From positions 318,501-382,500 of the forward strand of contig NC_091948.1 in the NCBI RefSeq assembly GCF_041260155.1: a stretch of DNA of 64,000 nt, given 5' to 3'. The notes under the pieces were generated by a model. That model made no database searches, was not told where the DNA came from, and was given only the letters and a program-made list of their open reading frames with translations. A program made the translations under genes and the position numbers. The stretch's first letter is position 1; every line of letters begins with the position of its first letter. Positions 1-10,400 of the stretch are shown here, one piece after another. Source of the DNA: Ptychodera flava (taxonomy: Eukaryota; Hemichordata; Enteropneusta; Ptychoderidae).

Positions 1-2425
1 ACTACTTCCAACTCTCTCCACGTGGAGCTTTTCAAACTTTCTGTGGCAGACCATGAACCACTGATCTCTTGCCCACTCTGGTTAAGGAGATAACCGCCAT
101 AACCTCTCGACGAAGCATCAGTATACAATATTTCCTGATAGCTATCAACACGTGACAACGGTGTTCCGTTAAGAGTTTTCACATTGCTCATCCAAAAAAA
201 CAATTCACTCACAGCTAAAGCGTCGATAAAAACACAAGAATCCCAACTTGCCTTCTTTTCAAGGCATGTATAAAGATATCGCGTGCGGAGTCTAACCAAA
301 GGTCCAATGCCTCCCTGCATAGAAATAATTTGTCCAATGACGGAAGCAAGTTTCCTAGCTTCGAAACAACCTTACCCGCAGCAATAGCCTGAATAAGACT
401 ATCCAATGACGAAACCAATTTTTGAATTCGACAATCTGTAACGTAAACAAAACCCTCACTCATATCCAGGCGATGACCAAGCCAATTTAATGTAAGTTGT
501 GGCTGCCAGTGGCATTTCTCACTGGCCAGTTAGAAACCAAACTGGCCAATGTCCATTTTGACTGAATAACTTACCTTTTGGGTAATCTCTTTGCCTGCAG
601 GGCCACCCATACCGTCATCAATAAACATAAACACCTTGAAACCCTGACTACGCCAAAGCTAACCAAAACACGCGCAACTTTCGTGAAAATGTACGGGGCT
701 GTTGATAAGCCAAAAGGCAAAACATTAAAAACAAAAAATGTCAGGACTCCGTTTACAGGCCAAGCAAAACCCAAAACGTACTATGCTCTTCAAAATTTCG
801 ATGTGATGATATGCAGACTTAAGATCAAACGAAAACAAAAAATCGCCTTGTGCAAAAGCCTGCCTCGCAGAAGAAACATCCTCGCAACGAAACTTAAACT
901 TGAATAAACACAGATTAACATGCCTGCAGTCAAGCACCAATCTCTCCTTCCCAGCGCTTCCAACGGCAACAGTTAAGGGATTAACTACATGAGGACGGAA
1001 ATCTACTTTAGAAATGCAACCCTTAGCCAAGAGTTTTTGACCTCCCGATCGACAAAAACAGAATGAACCAACGCGGACCTATTATTTACTAACTGTACTC
1101 TTTCCGGAGTAACTTTCAACGGCAATTTATAGCCCGATTTAACCACATCCAAGACATGGGAATTCGCTCCCGCTTCAACCCACTTATTCAAAGCCTTAGC
1201 TAAACTGCCTACGGGACTAACCACCGGAACAGACACCGCAGTATCTGAAGATGACTGATTCAAAACACGGAAATTTAAATCTGAACAAAAACCAAAACCG
1301 TCACTAGGAACATCTGCGAAATCTGTATCGCATTGCAATTCAACGTCAACCTCATCGTTAATTAACACCTGACTATTAAAATAAGACAAATATTCACTGT
1401 AAATACTTATCTTTTCAACTGCGCTCCCCAAAGAAGAATTCCGGTTGGTGTTGAAGATGGGGCACTCGTTTCTCCAATGGCCTAACTTCCACAAGCAAAA
1501 CATGAACCGGACTTTCTCTGCTGGTTGCCGCTGGAAGTTGCTGAGAAATTAACCTTTTCTTTCTCGGTTTGGTAAGGACTCCACCGAAAGTTTCCAGAAC
1601 TGTACCCTTTGGCGCGTCGCTTGGCCAACTGCTCTTTTTTCTTTCTGTTAGCTCTAGTTTCGGCCTTATAAATTCTTTTTTCGTCATCAGATCCTTCAGC
1701 TAGTTCGTGGGTCTCGTATTCTTCCACTAATAACCACCCGAGGTCAGATTTATCGGCCATCCGTACTAATTTCTGTCTATGAGCTAAAAGTTCCATACCT
1801 TTTGCGATGTGCTCTTTAGCAGTTGTAACTTGGGGATTTACTTGCTGCGAAATGGAATGGAGCTGCGTGTGCGCTTCTAACATATGGTCCGCCACCTTCT
1901 GGTTAAACTTAAACTGCGCCTCACACCCTTTCTTCTTAAAAACTGGCGTTTCTGTGTACTTCATCTCTTTGATAGCATTAATTTGTGACTGTGAAAATTG
2001 TCGTTGGCTGGCTGTGATATCGTCCTTCAGCCCTTGCATTCTGCTTGTCACCAGATTCTCCAAATTCGCCAAAAGCTTATCACTGTTCTTAGCTACTGCC
2101 TCCTGCCTTGCCCTTGCACCACGCTCTTCAAGGATTGCATATCTATAGAAAAACCTGACTGCTGGTGAGCCATCTGAACGCATGGAGAGCGAAAAAACGG
2201 GAGAAAACTAAACATGCACGGAGAGAAGCACTGCTAGACTGAAATCACATAGCTCTCAAAACTTTATAAATACACCACAACAACAATACAACACCTGTAA
2301 TGAACAGCATTCCAATCACTTGATTGGCCCCACACTGGCATGTGGCATCTTAACAAGACAATAATTTCCCGCTTTACTGCGAATCGCGGGAAATTCCATA
2401 TCTAAAAAACTCAACTCAATTTAAC
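1..2425 (-). mobile_element. Fossil DIRS-like retroelement (tyrosine-recombinase class), broken
   Basis: Minus-strand remains of a retroelement. In coding order there is a long charged Gag-like region (about 2183-1480) that ends in a CCHC zinc knuckle of the C-x2-C-x4-H-x4-C type, then a spacer, then reverse-transcriptase palm sequence (about 1030-480) with the typical words LDCRHVN and SFDLKSAYHHI, and a further RT/RNase H-side stretch (about 463-215). The RT wording resembles DIRS/Ngaro-type elements of marine invertebrates more than Gypsy, but the recombinase that would settle this is not in the window, so the family is a moderate call. The element runs off the left edge, carries multiple breaks and looks like an old dead copy. 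The right flank (2200-2425) is non-coding and may hold a terminal repeat; it includes a GC-rich short inverted repeat near 2370-2390. Confidence 0.7.
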
Positions 2426-3300
2426 ACCCTGGAGTATTCTCGACTCTGCTGATACCATTGATGAATGCGCTGAACTTTTCTACGACATCTTGTTTGCAGC
2501 TATAAATGAAAGTGTTCCTAAGGTACGAATCAAGAAAAGAAAATTCCCAACGTGGTATACGCAGGACTTGATTTGTTTACTCAAGGAAAAAGAGCAAGCT
2601 CGCAAAAAATACCGGGCTTCATTGAATCCTGCAGACTATTCTCGTTTCTCGCGTATGCGTGAATTTAAATTACTACGTAATTCTATTTACGAAGACCACT
2701 TACTTGAACTGCAAAATTCAATCAGCGCAAATAGTAAACGTTTTTGGTCTTTCGTTAATAGTAAGCATAATAATAGGTCATCACCCTCTTCTGTTAATTA
2801 TAAGGGACTTTGGCCGAAAATTCAAAAGATATTTCTGAACTTTTTAACCATTATTTTCAATCCATTTTTACTAAAGATAATGTGACAGATTTGCCAGAAT
2901 GTAATCAGTACTCTTGCAATGTTCTTAACACTTTCAACATATCAGCTGATCAATTACTAGCTGCATTGAAAGAGATCGAGCCGACGAAAGCGTATGGTCC
3001 TGATGGCATTTCAGGAATTGCGCTGATGAGCTGTTCCTCTTAAAATTATATTTAATAGGTCTTTGCAACAGGGTGTTTTTCCAGCTATTTTCAAGCGTGC
3101 AAACGTTGTCCCTATTTTTAAAGCTGAGGACCGAACTGAGGTTGGAAATTACAGACCAAACTCACTTTTGCCCTTATCCAGTAAGATTTTTGAGAAACTA
3201 GTGTACAATAATCTTTTTAATCATGTTAAATCTGTCATATGTGAAAGTCAACATGGGTTTGTCAGCGGCCGTTCGACCACGACAAATCTGATATCTTATA

Positions 3301-5138
3301 TTACAACCCTTTTCAGAATTAGAGCGCGAAGCCACTGCAAAGAACTGCAATAAAACTGCTTACACTAATTAGTTTCAGCTGTAGCCGTGGCCACTTTGGT
3401 GTTGAACCATAGGGGGATTCAATCTCCGATGATGACGATGACGATGATTAAATATTTAAAAATGAAGATAAATAAACATATATTTGGACTCAGTAAATTT
3501 GTTGTTATTGTTGTTGTTATAGTTGTTGTCGTCGTTGATACTATTTGCAGAAAAGAACAAAGTATGCGCTGCAAATTTCAACACAGCCTAACTATACATG
3601 TGCGTCGCAAATTCAATACAGCCTAACTGTACATGTGCGTTGCAAATTCAATACAGCCTAACTATACATGTGCGTTGCTGCCTAACTATACATGTGCGTT
3701 GCAAATTCAATACAGCCTAACATTACCCAAGGGGTGTCACTTCATTGCCACACACTTTTTTTCGATCGCCAAAATGCACCTAGCATGCATCGAAATCGGT
3801 AAAATTCGACGTTGGGTCAAAGCACATTAGTCCTTCTCAATAATACTCCAACATTTTTACCTCTTACCGATGAAAAGTCTAGAAATCAGCAAGTTTTTCA
3901 GCGTATCTGGACGTCTCTTACATTTCCGATTTAAAAGGCGCGGCAGTGTATTGAGTCACGTGGGCGCTTTTCAAATCGAACCAATAGCAGAGCTCGCCAA
4001 AATGCACCCAGCAAGCATCGAGAGCGGTAAAATTCGATGTAGGGTCAGAGCCCGTACTGAACGAATGGGCCCAGCGTGAAAACCCGGCAGTAACGTAAGT
4101 TTCTCACGTCTTTGGAAGACTATGGGTGACACTGTCTGCGTGCGTCTGCATACGAAATTCTGGTAACTTTACAGTTCCAGTTCACCCGCAGCAAGAGATC
4201 GTTCTTTCCAAAGATGTGAGAAACTTACGTTGCCTCCGGGTTTTCACGCTGGTCCATTCAGCTCTGCTATTGGTTCGATTTGAAAAGCGCCCACGTGACT
4301 CAATACACTGCCGCGCCTTTTAAATCTGAAATGTAAGAGACGTCCAGATACGCTGAAAAACTTGCTGATTTCTCGACTTTTCATCGGTAAGAGGTAAAAA
4401 TGTTGGAGTATTATTGAGAAGGACTAATGTGCTTTGACCCTACGTCGAATTTTACCGATTTCGATGCATGCTAGGTGCATTTTTGGCGATCGAAAAAAAG
4501 TGTGTGGCAATGAAGTGACACCCCTTGGGTAATGTTAGGCTGTATTGAATTTGCAACGCACATGTATAGTTAGGCTGTATTGAATTTGCAACGCACATGT
4601 ATAGTTAGGCTGTATTGAATTTGCGACGCACATGTATAGTTAGGCTGTGTTGAAATTTGCAGCGCATACTTTGTTCTTTTCTGCAAATAGTATCAACAAC
4701 GACAACAACTATAACAACAACAATAACAACAAATTTACTGAGTCCAAATATATGTTTATTTATCTTCATTTTTAAATATTTAATCATCGTCATCGTCATC
4801 ATCGGAGATTGAATCCCCCTATGGTTGAACAAGGTTACTTGATAAAGACCAAAAAGTCTGCTTGTACAAAGGCAAAACTAGCTCTGTCTGAGGCTCGAGT
4901 TGTAAATGAGAGTTTACTATTGGCACCCTGTGTTCAAGATTAAGATACAATGTAACATTACCATGCACTGGTCCATGTACAAATCTTTTTTATTTCAACT
5001 TCCCAGACAAACTGTCTGCATGGGACATACAATGTTGTCGACTTTGCCAGCTGGCTACAGCTGAAACTAATTAGTGTGAGCAGTTTTATTGCAGTTCACT
5101 GCAGTGGCTTCGCGCTCTAATTCTGAAAAGGGTTGTAA
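3301..5138. mobile_element. DNA transposon with about 86-bp terminal inverted repeats, host of a nested fold-back
   Basis: The ends are near-perfect inverted repeats: 3301-3386 begins TTACAACCCTTTTCAG and 5053-5138 ends with its reverse complement. A 5-bp duplication TTATA lies on each side (3296-3300 and 5139-5143). The right inner part (4831-5052) is unique sequence of this element; the left inner part is only about 14 bp before the nested element begins. No transposase is visible, so it is non-autonomous. The superfamily is not settled: a 5-bp target duplication is uncommon and would fit Transib-like or fold-back elements. Confidence 0.82.
3408..4823. mobile_element. Nested 1.4-kb fold-back element with about 620-710 bp arms
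   Basis: Almost the whole element is one giant inverted repeat. The left arm is about 3408-4120 and the right arm about 4205-4823, with an unpaired loop of roughly 85 bp. The ends read CATAGGGGGATTC and its complement, flanked by a 7-bp duplication GTTGAAC (3401-3407 and 4824-4830). The left arm is longer because it holds extra copies of a roughly 35-bp subrepeat (CCTAACTATACATGTGCGTT type, 3580-3720) and a second copy of a block around 3995-4055. Small open frames inside it appear identically on both arms and are a consequence of the palindrome, not genes. A related single-arm copy is at about 52640-52935. Confidence 0.85.
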
Positions 5139-6508
5139 TTATATCAGCACAGTGATGGACAAAGGAGGGCATGTTGACTCTATTTACTTGGATTTTTCAA
5201 AAGCTTTTGACTCGGTCGACCACACTTTGTTAATTCATAAACTTCAGTCATATGGTAAAGGTGGTAATCTGTTAACCTGGCTCTCCACATATCTTGAATG
5301 GCATTTACAAAGGGTAGCTTTTGACGGAGAACTGTCATCATGGGGACATGTCACATCAGGTCCCAAGGGTCTATTTTGGGTCCGCTCCTTTTTGTACTTT
5401 ATATCAATGACATGTCTGAATGCATGAACCATGCAAATTTATCTTTGTATGCTGACGATTCCAAGTTATTTATGGTCACTACTGATATGTCCGATTGCAT
5501 CAAACTACAACAAGATATCAACCAGGTTGTGAAGTGGACGAGCAAATGGAAGTTGTCATTAAATGTTAAAAAATGTTCATGTATTTCATTCACTTTGAAA
5601 AAAAAACGTCAAAATATATTTCCTTACAGATGTGCTAAACAAACTATTTTGACTCGCACCAACTTTGTAAAAGACCTTGGTGTATTTTTAACAAGTAAAC
5701 TTAACTGTAGTATGCATATTAACAATGTTGTTTCAAAGGCTTTTAAAATGCTTGGATTTATCAAGCGTTCTTGTAAATATTTTAATAGCATCAAAGTTTT
5801 TAAAAATATTGTATGTCTCCTACGTCAGAAGCCACGTTGAATACTGCTCACCCATCTGGTCCCCTCATCAATTATATTTAATAAAGAAATTAGAAAGAGT
5901 CCAAATAAAATTTATCAAGTATCTTTGTTTCCGTTCATCGATGGCTTACTCAAGGGCTCTGTATAGTAACCTATGTTATGAATTTCGCCTTCCCACATTG
6001 GAGAACAGGCGAAAATTTTTAGACATTCTTTTTCTTTATAAAATCCTTCACTCAGTTTATAGTGTACCAGATGTTCTTGCACAGATTCATTTTAACGTTC
6101 CTGCTTTAACATTGCATCGTGATGTTCTTTTTAGACCAGTGTCAGCACGTACGAATATCTTGAAACACTCATTTTTATCACTATCTCAGACATATTTTAA
6201 TTCTATCTGTAACAAGCAAAATTTAGATATTTTTTAATAACTTCAGTAATTTTCGTCATGGATTATGTAAGATCCTTTTTTCTGAATAATTACTTTTATC
6301 GCGATGTTTTTCTGTGTATCTTTCGCTTTATTGCTGTTTTTTGTTTTTTTCTTATGTGAATTCTCCTGTCTGTTTGTTTACGTTGTAACTGTTATATATA
6401 TTTCGTTTTTGTATTATATTTTTATTTTCAAACGAACCTGTTATTGGGGCAACCTGTTGGTTCGAGATTAAATAAAATTAAAAAAATAAAATAAAAATAA
6501 AAAAATCT

Positions 6509-7008
6509 ACGTTTTCACGAACGCCTTTCGTGCTTTGGAGATGCTAAACTCATTACCTTTCATATCCCTACAATATTTTGGTTTTTAAAATGCTATTTCC
6601 AACTTGTTTCGAAGTCAGAGTCGGGAATACTAAGCGTGTGACAAGGATTATCAACTTCATCAAATCATAAAAGAAGTCTGAAACATTGGTGACAGGAGAT
6701 TTGTCTATAGTTCATCGCAACCGATTATCAAAGTCTGCGCTCGCAGTACAAGAATATATTTCCGAACACGTAGGGTTTCAATTCGTGTGTTGCGCATTAT
6801 TCTATCATATTTACGCTAAATTGATAATATCATTGATCGGCCTGACTTTAAATGAATAATACAATGCATGCTACGACATTTATTACTGTTCAAAAGATGT
6901 CGTAGATTAGATATCACGTGTCGCGTCATTACATCAGCAAGCCATACAATCATCGCCGTTGTTCGTGTTTGTTTAACTAAGCACTAGAAGCTAAGTGTTC
7001 TCCAACGT
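6509..7008. other. Non-coding spacer before CALHM-A
   Basis: About 500 bp of AT-rich sequence between the LINE tail and the TTAA MITE. I see no open frame, repeat or clear promoter motif. It may hold the core promoter of CALHM-A or lie further upstream of it. Confidence 0.4.
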
Positions 7009-7012
7009 TTAA

Positions 7013-7332
7013 GGTAGTACGTGCCTTGATGGTAAAAAATAAACTTTTGCCCAAACTTTTCAAAAGGAAACTTTCAACAATTCTCTTTCAAAAGAAAGAT
7101 ACACATTAGGAGTTACCGAGAAAATTTGGTACCTGATAAATAAGTTAACTTAATTTTTCCCGATATTTGAAATTCAAAATGGCCACCATTCCTATGTTAA
7201 CTTGAAGGGAAAAAGTAAAATGTTCGATTTTAACAAAACCAAATAGTGAATTTATTAATAACTGCAAGCGCTTCAAATGAACCACCACACAAGTGGTAGA
7301 TCAGAAAGGTTTTGACAGGGGCGCTTTCTACC
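7013..7332. mobile_element. TTAA MITE copy 1, upstream of CALHM-A
   Basis: A 320-bp element flanked by TTAA on both sides (7009-7012 and 7333-7336), with ends GGTAGTACGTGCC and its approximate complement GGCGCTTTCTACC. The middle carries the family's marker AAATTCAAAATGGCCACC. TTAA duplications are typical of piggyBac and Kolobok elements. No coding capacity. It ends 140 bp before the CALHM-A start codon, so it is likely part of the promoter or 5' UTR. Confidence 0.85.
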
Positions 7333-7472
7333 TTAAGACTATACTGCGGTATTTTTATGATACTCTCGACGCTTGCATGGTAACAACACGAAAGTTATTG
7401 TTGTGTTTACTCCAAACGGGGACAGAAGTGTGTTGCAAGTTCTCCGTAGTAGAATCCAGCGAGGCACGTGAC

Positions 7473-10400
7473 ATGTCTTTCCAAGGGGTATTCCTACAGG
7501 TGAATAGCTTCGTAAAAGCTAACGAGACTTCGATACAAAACTTGGTTATTGTCCTGCTAATTTTCGGCAGCGAGTCGCTCTTAGAACTCGTCGCCTTTAA
7601 ATGTCCCTGTGACGAAAGTCGCCGTCAACTCTACTCGTGGATGTTTATTTTTGGTCCAAGTTTAGGACTTTTTGTCATAGGTGAGTCCAAATTGCTTAAA
7701 CTTGACATAATTATACTTCCTTTTGACTATTTAGCATTTTCTATCGTCTGTTAGCCGTAATTGCGATCTAAGTTCTCTTTATGGTACACCTTACTGTTTG
7801 TGGTTTGCTTGTTTTTTTATTGATTGAAAACGATTCATTTATGGTCCTTTTATGTGTAAGTTTATAATGCCGCGACCTTATGTGATCGATATCCGACCGT
7901 CCGGAAATAAATATTACATGAAGAGGAAATATATGGACACGTTTTTAGATTTCTCATCGTTGCCTATAGCTTATTTTCATGCTAATGCGAATAATTCTTA
8001 AGAAACTCCAAAATCGCCTAGGTAACGTTCTGTTGCCTATTTTGATTCAGTTTGCGTTTTAGCAAACAAAAAAGAAATATGTACGGCAGAGATATTTTCT
8101 GTTGAACTACCTAAACACGAACAGTGACATTGTTACAAATTGTGTGTTTTCCGTGAAACACGACCACTTCTGCGCCTCACGTCTCTTATATTTTGCCAAT
8201 CAATAGTAAAATTAGCTATTTTTATTGACTCAGTCCGACATAATTTATGATCAAACTTCATTCTTTGCCGATGAGGAGAAAGATAAACCCATTGTGTTCA
8301 TAAAACTATTGCCGTTCAGTGTTTACTGATTGTATCTATCGAGTTCACAATACTTCTGAATCGTTACCTTCAAACAATAAACTGAGTTGGGTATACCTAT
8401 TAGGTTTTCACTTAATTAGTCCCAACGGACACCGTCGGGGGGGGGAGGTTTGGTCACGGCCTTCCGTCACGGTCCGTGCGTCTGTCCGTGCGTCTGTCAG
8501 TCCGTTCACGCAGATATCTCAGAGATGCCTGGAGCGATTTCATTCAAATTTAGTAAAAGGATTACTCCCTATGTCATACATATATATGTACATCAATTTG
8601 TTTTGTGATCCGATCCAATATGGCCGCGTGACGGCTATTTTATTTAAAAAGTGGGGACTATGTCATTTACAATGACTTTATGAAAAAGTAATCTGTTTTT
8701 TAGAGCGCGCGATGCACTAATTTGATTAGACTTTGTAAAGATGTTCGTCACACCCATGTTCTGATAGCACACAATGAGATGTCAGTATTGCGCAATTAAT
8801 TGCTAATTTGCATATTTGATAAATTTTTGTATTAGGGTGATATGTCTAGAAATACTGTAGCAAATTTTCTGAATTTTGGTACAGATCTTTAGCATACAGT
8901 CTCGAAATAGTGTACAAAGTCACTTAGCAGTGACGTGCAAATTAATTGCTAATTTGCATATTTCATGAATTTTCCTAATTAGTGGACTATGTCCAGAAAT
9001 ACTATATCAAATTTTATGAAACATGGTACAGATGTTGTTCTTTTAGTTGTTGTTGTTGTATTTTATTTATTTAAGTGTCCTATGTGGACTTATGCACATT
9101 ATGCTTATGCAAATAAGTTACAATGAAGTGTTTTCTATTGTCACATCTAGCCCGCTGGGCTTATAAGACACGTTAAAATAGTACATATCACATTGAAGAA
9201 AAAAAGGAATACATTATTTGTAAAGTGTGCTTTTTCTTCTAGAAAATTTCTTATAAATGTAGTCTGCTACATCACTACAGAATTTTGTCATAAGTATACA
9301 TAACTTTTTTCATTAAAATCTGGCATAACAGTCAATATCTTGTCTAAAAGTGACTTACGGTAATCTTCATACAGAGTGCATTGAAACAAAAAATGAAATT
9401 CATCTTCAACATTAAGAGGACAGAATTCGCATAACCTTTGTTCCACTCAAATAACTGAATCTCCCCGTTTCTATGTTAAGTGGGAGTATGCCCGTCCTAA
9501 ACTGGGCCATGAGAGACTGCTTCTCAACCTGTCAAATACTTTTCTTTTCCGTATTCCTTTTGAAAAATACAATACGTTCTTAAGGTTCCAAGACAAGAAA
9601 TTTGACCTTTTTAATCTAACAATTCTCTAACGGTTAATAAGCTCAGAACCCCTGTAAAGTATACATTATCTGAAAGCCTAGATATACGGGAACATTTTGG
9701 TAACCACAGTGTCTCCATTGTTTGCATAACTATCACGTGACACGGTAATTTGCATAACCTTTCAAAAAACGGTTTTCCCTATGTTTTGTCTCAATACTTC
9801 ACAATATCTGACTCAAACTTGCTGGAATGCAAGCTGTCACAACGCTCTTCCAAAGTGTGTCTCAGATTTTTTATATCTTGCTTAGTTTGTTTGGAGCACA
9901 ATTTTAAAGAAATCAACTATGCTTAAATTCACTGCTCTGGAAGTTTTTCTGGCATAAAAACTGTTGTAGAAGGTTTAAAAAAATTCTGAGACATACTTTT
10001 GAAAACCCTACAGAAAGCTTGCACTCACACAAATTTCAGCCACATATCTCAAAGCATTGAAACAAAACATAGGGAAAACCGATTTTTGAAAGGTTATGCA
10101 AATTACCTGTCACGTGATAGTTATGTAAACAATGGTGACACTATGGTAACCAGACTGTTGCCCTATATCTAGGCTTTCCGAAAATATACAATTTACGGGG
10201 GTTCTGAGCTAATTAAACACTTGAGAATTGTTGGTTTAAAATGGTCAATTTCTTGTCTTGGAACCTTAATTTTGACTTTTGTTGAACATTTCATTCCCAT
10301 TTTCCAGCATGGAAGTTTTTTAACATTTCACGCGCTTTTTCTGATTTTATAGTTTCTCGGTTCATAAATTTACTTTGTACGCCAATTTTTGAGAACACAC

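Larger units (their letters stand above)
2428..6508 (+). mobile_element. 5'-truncated LINE of the Jockey/CR1 group, split by a 1.8-kb insertion
   Basis: Non-LTR retrotransposon ORF2 remains in two blocks, 2428-3300 and 5139-6508. The first block begins in an open frame downstream of the endonuclease and carries the RT opening words AYGPDGISG and NYRPNSLLPL. The second block carries palm motif A (IYLDFSKAFDSVDH), a slightly decayed motif B (QGSILGPLLF), motif C with the YADD catalytic box (SLYADDSKLF), and the thumb region to a stop at 6237. A 3' tail of A-rich sequence ends at about 6508. The endonuclease domain is absent, so this is a 5'-truncated copy. The frame changes several times (for example near 3040, near 5380 and near 5810), so it is dead. 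The insertion at 3301-5138 post-dates the LINE: removing it with one copy of the TTATA target duplication restores the RT reading at LISYISTV. Confidence 0.9.

Noticed and set aside
3387-4832. Two identical 75-79 codon frames on opposite strands
   Set aside because: They are the two arms of the fold-back element; the shared reading is a consequence of the palindrome and has no family features.
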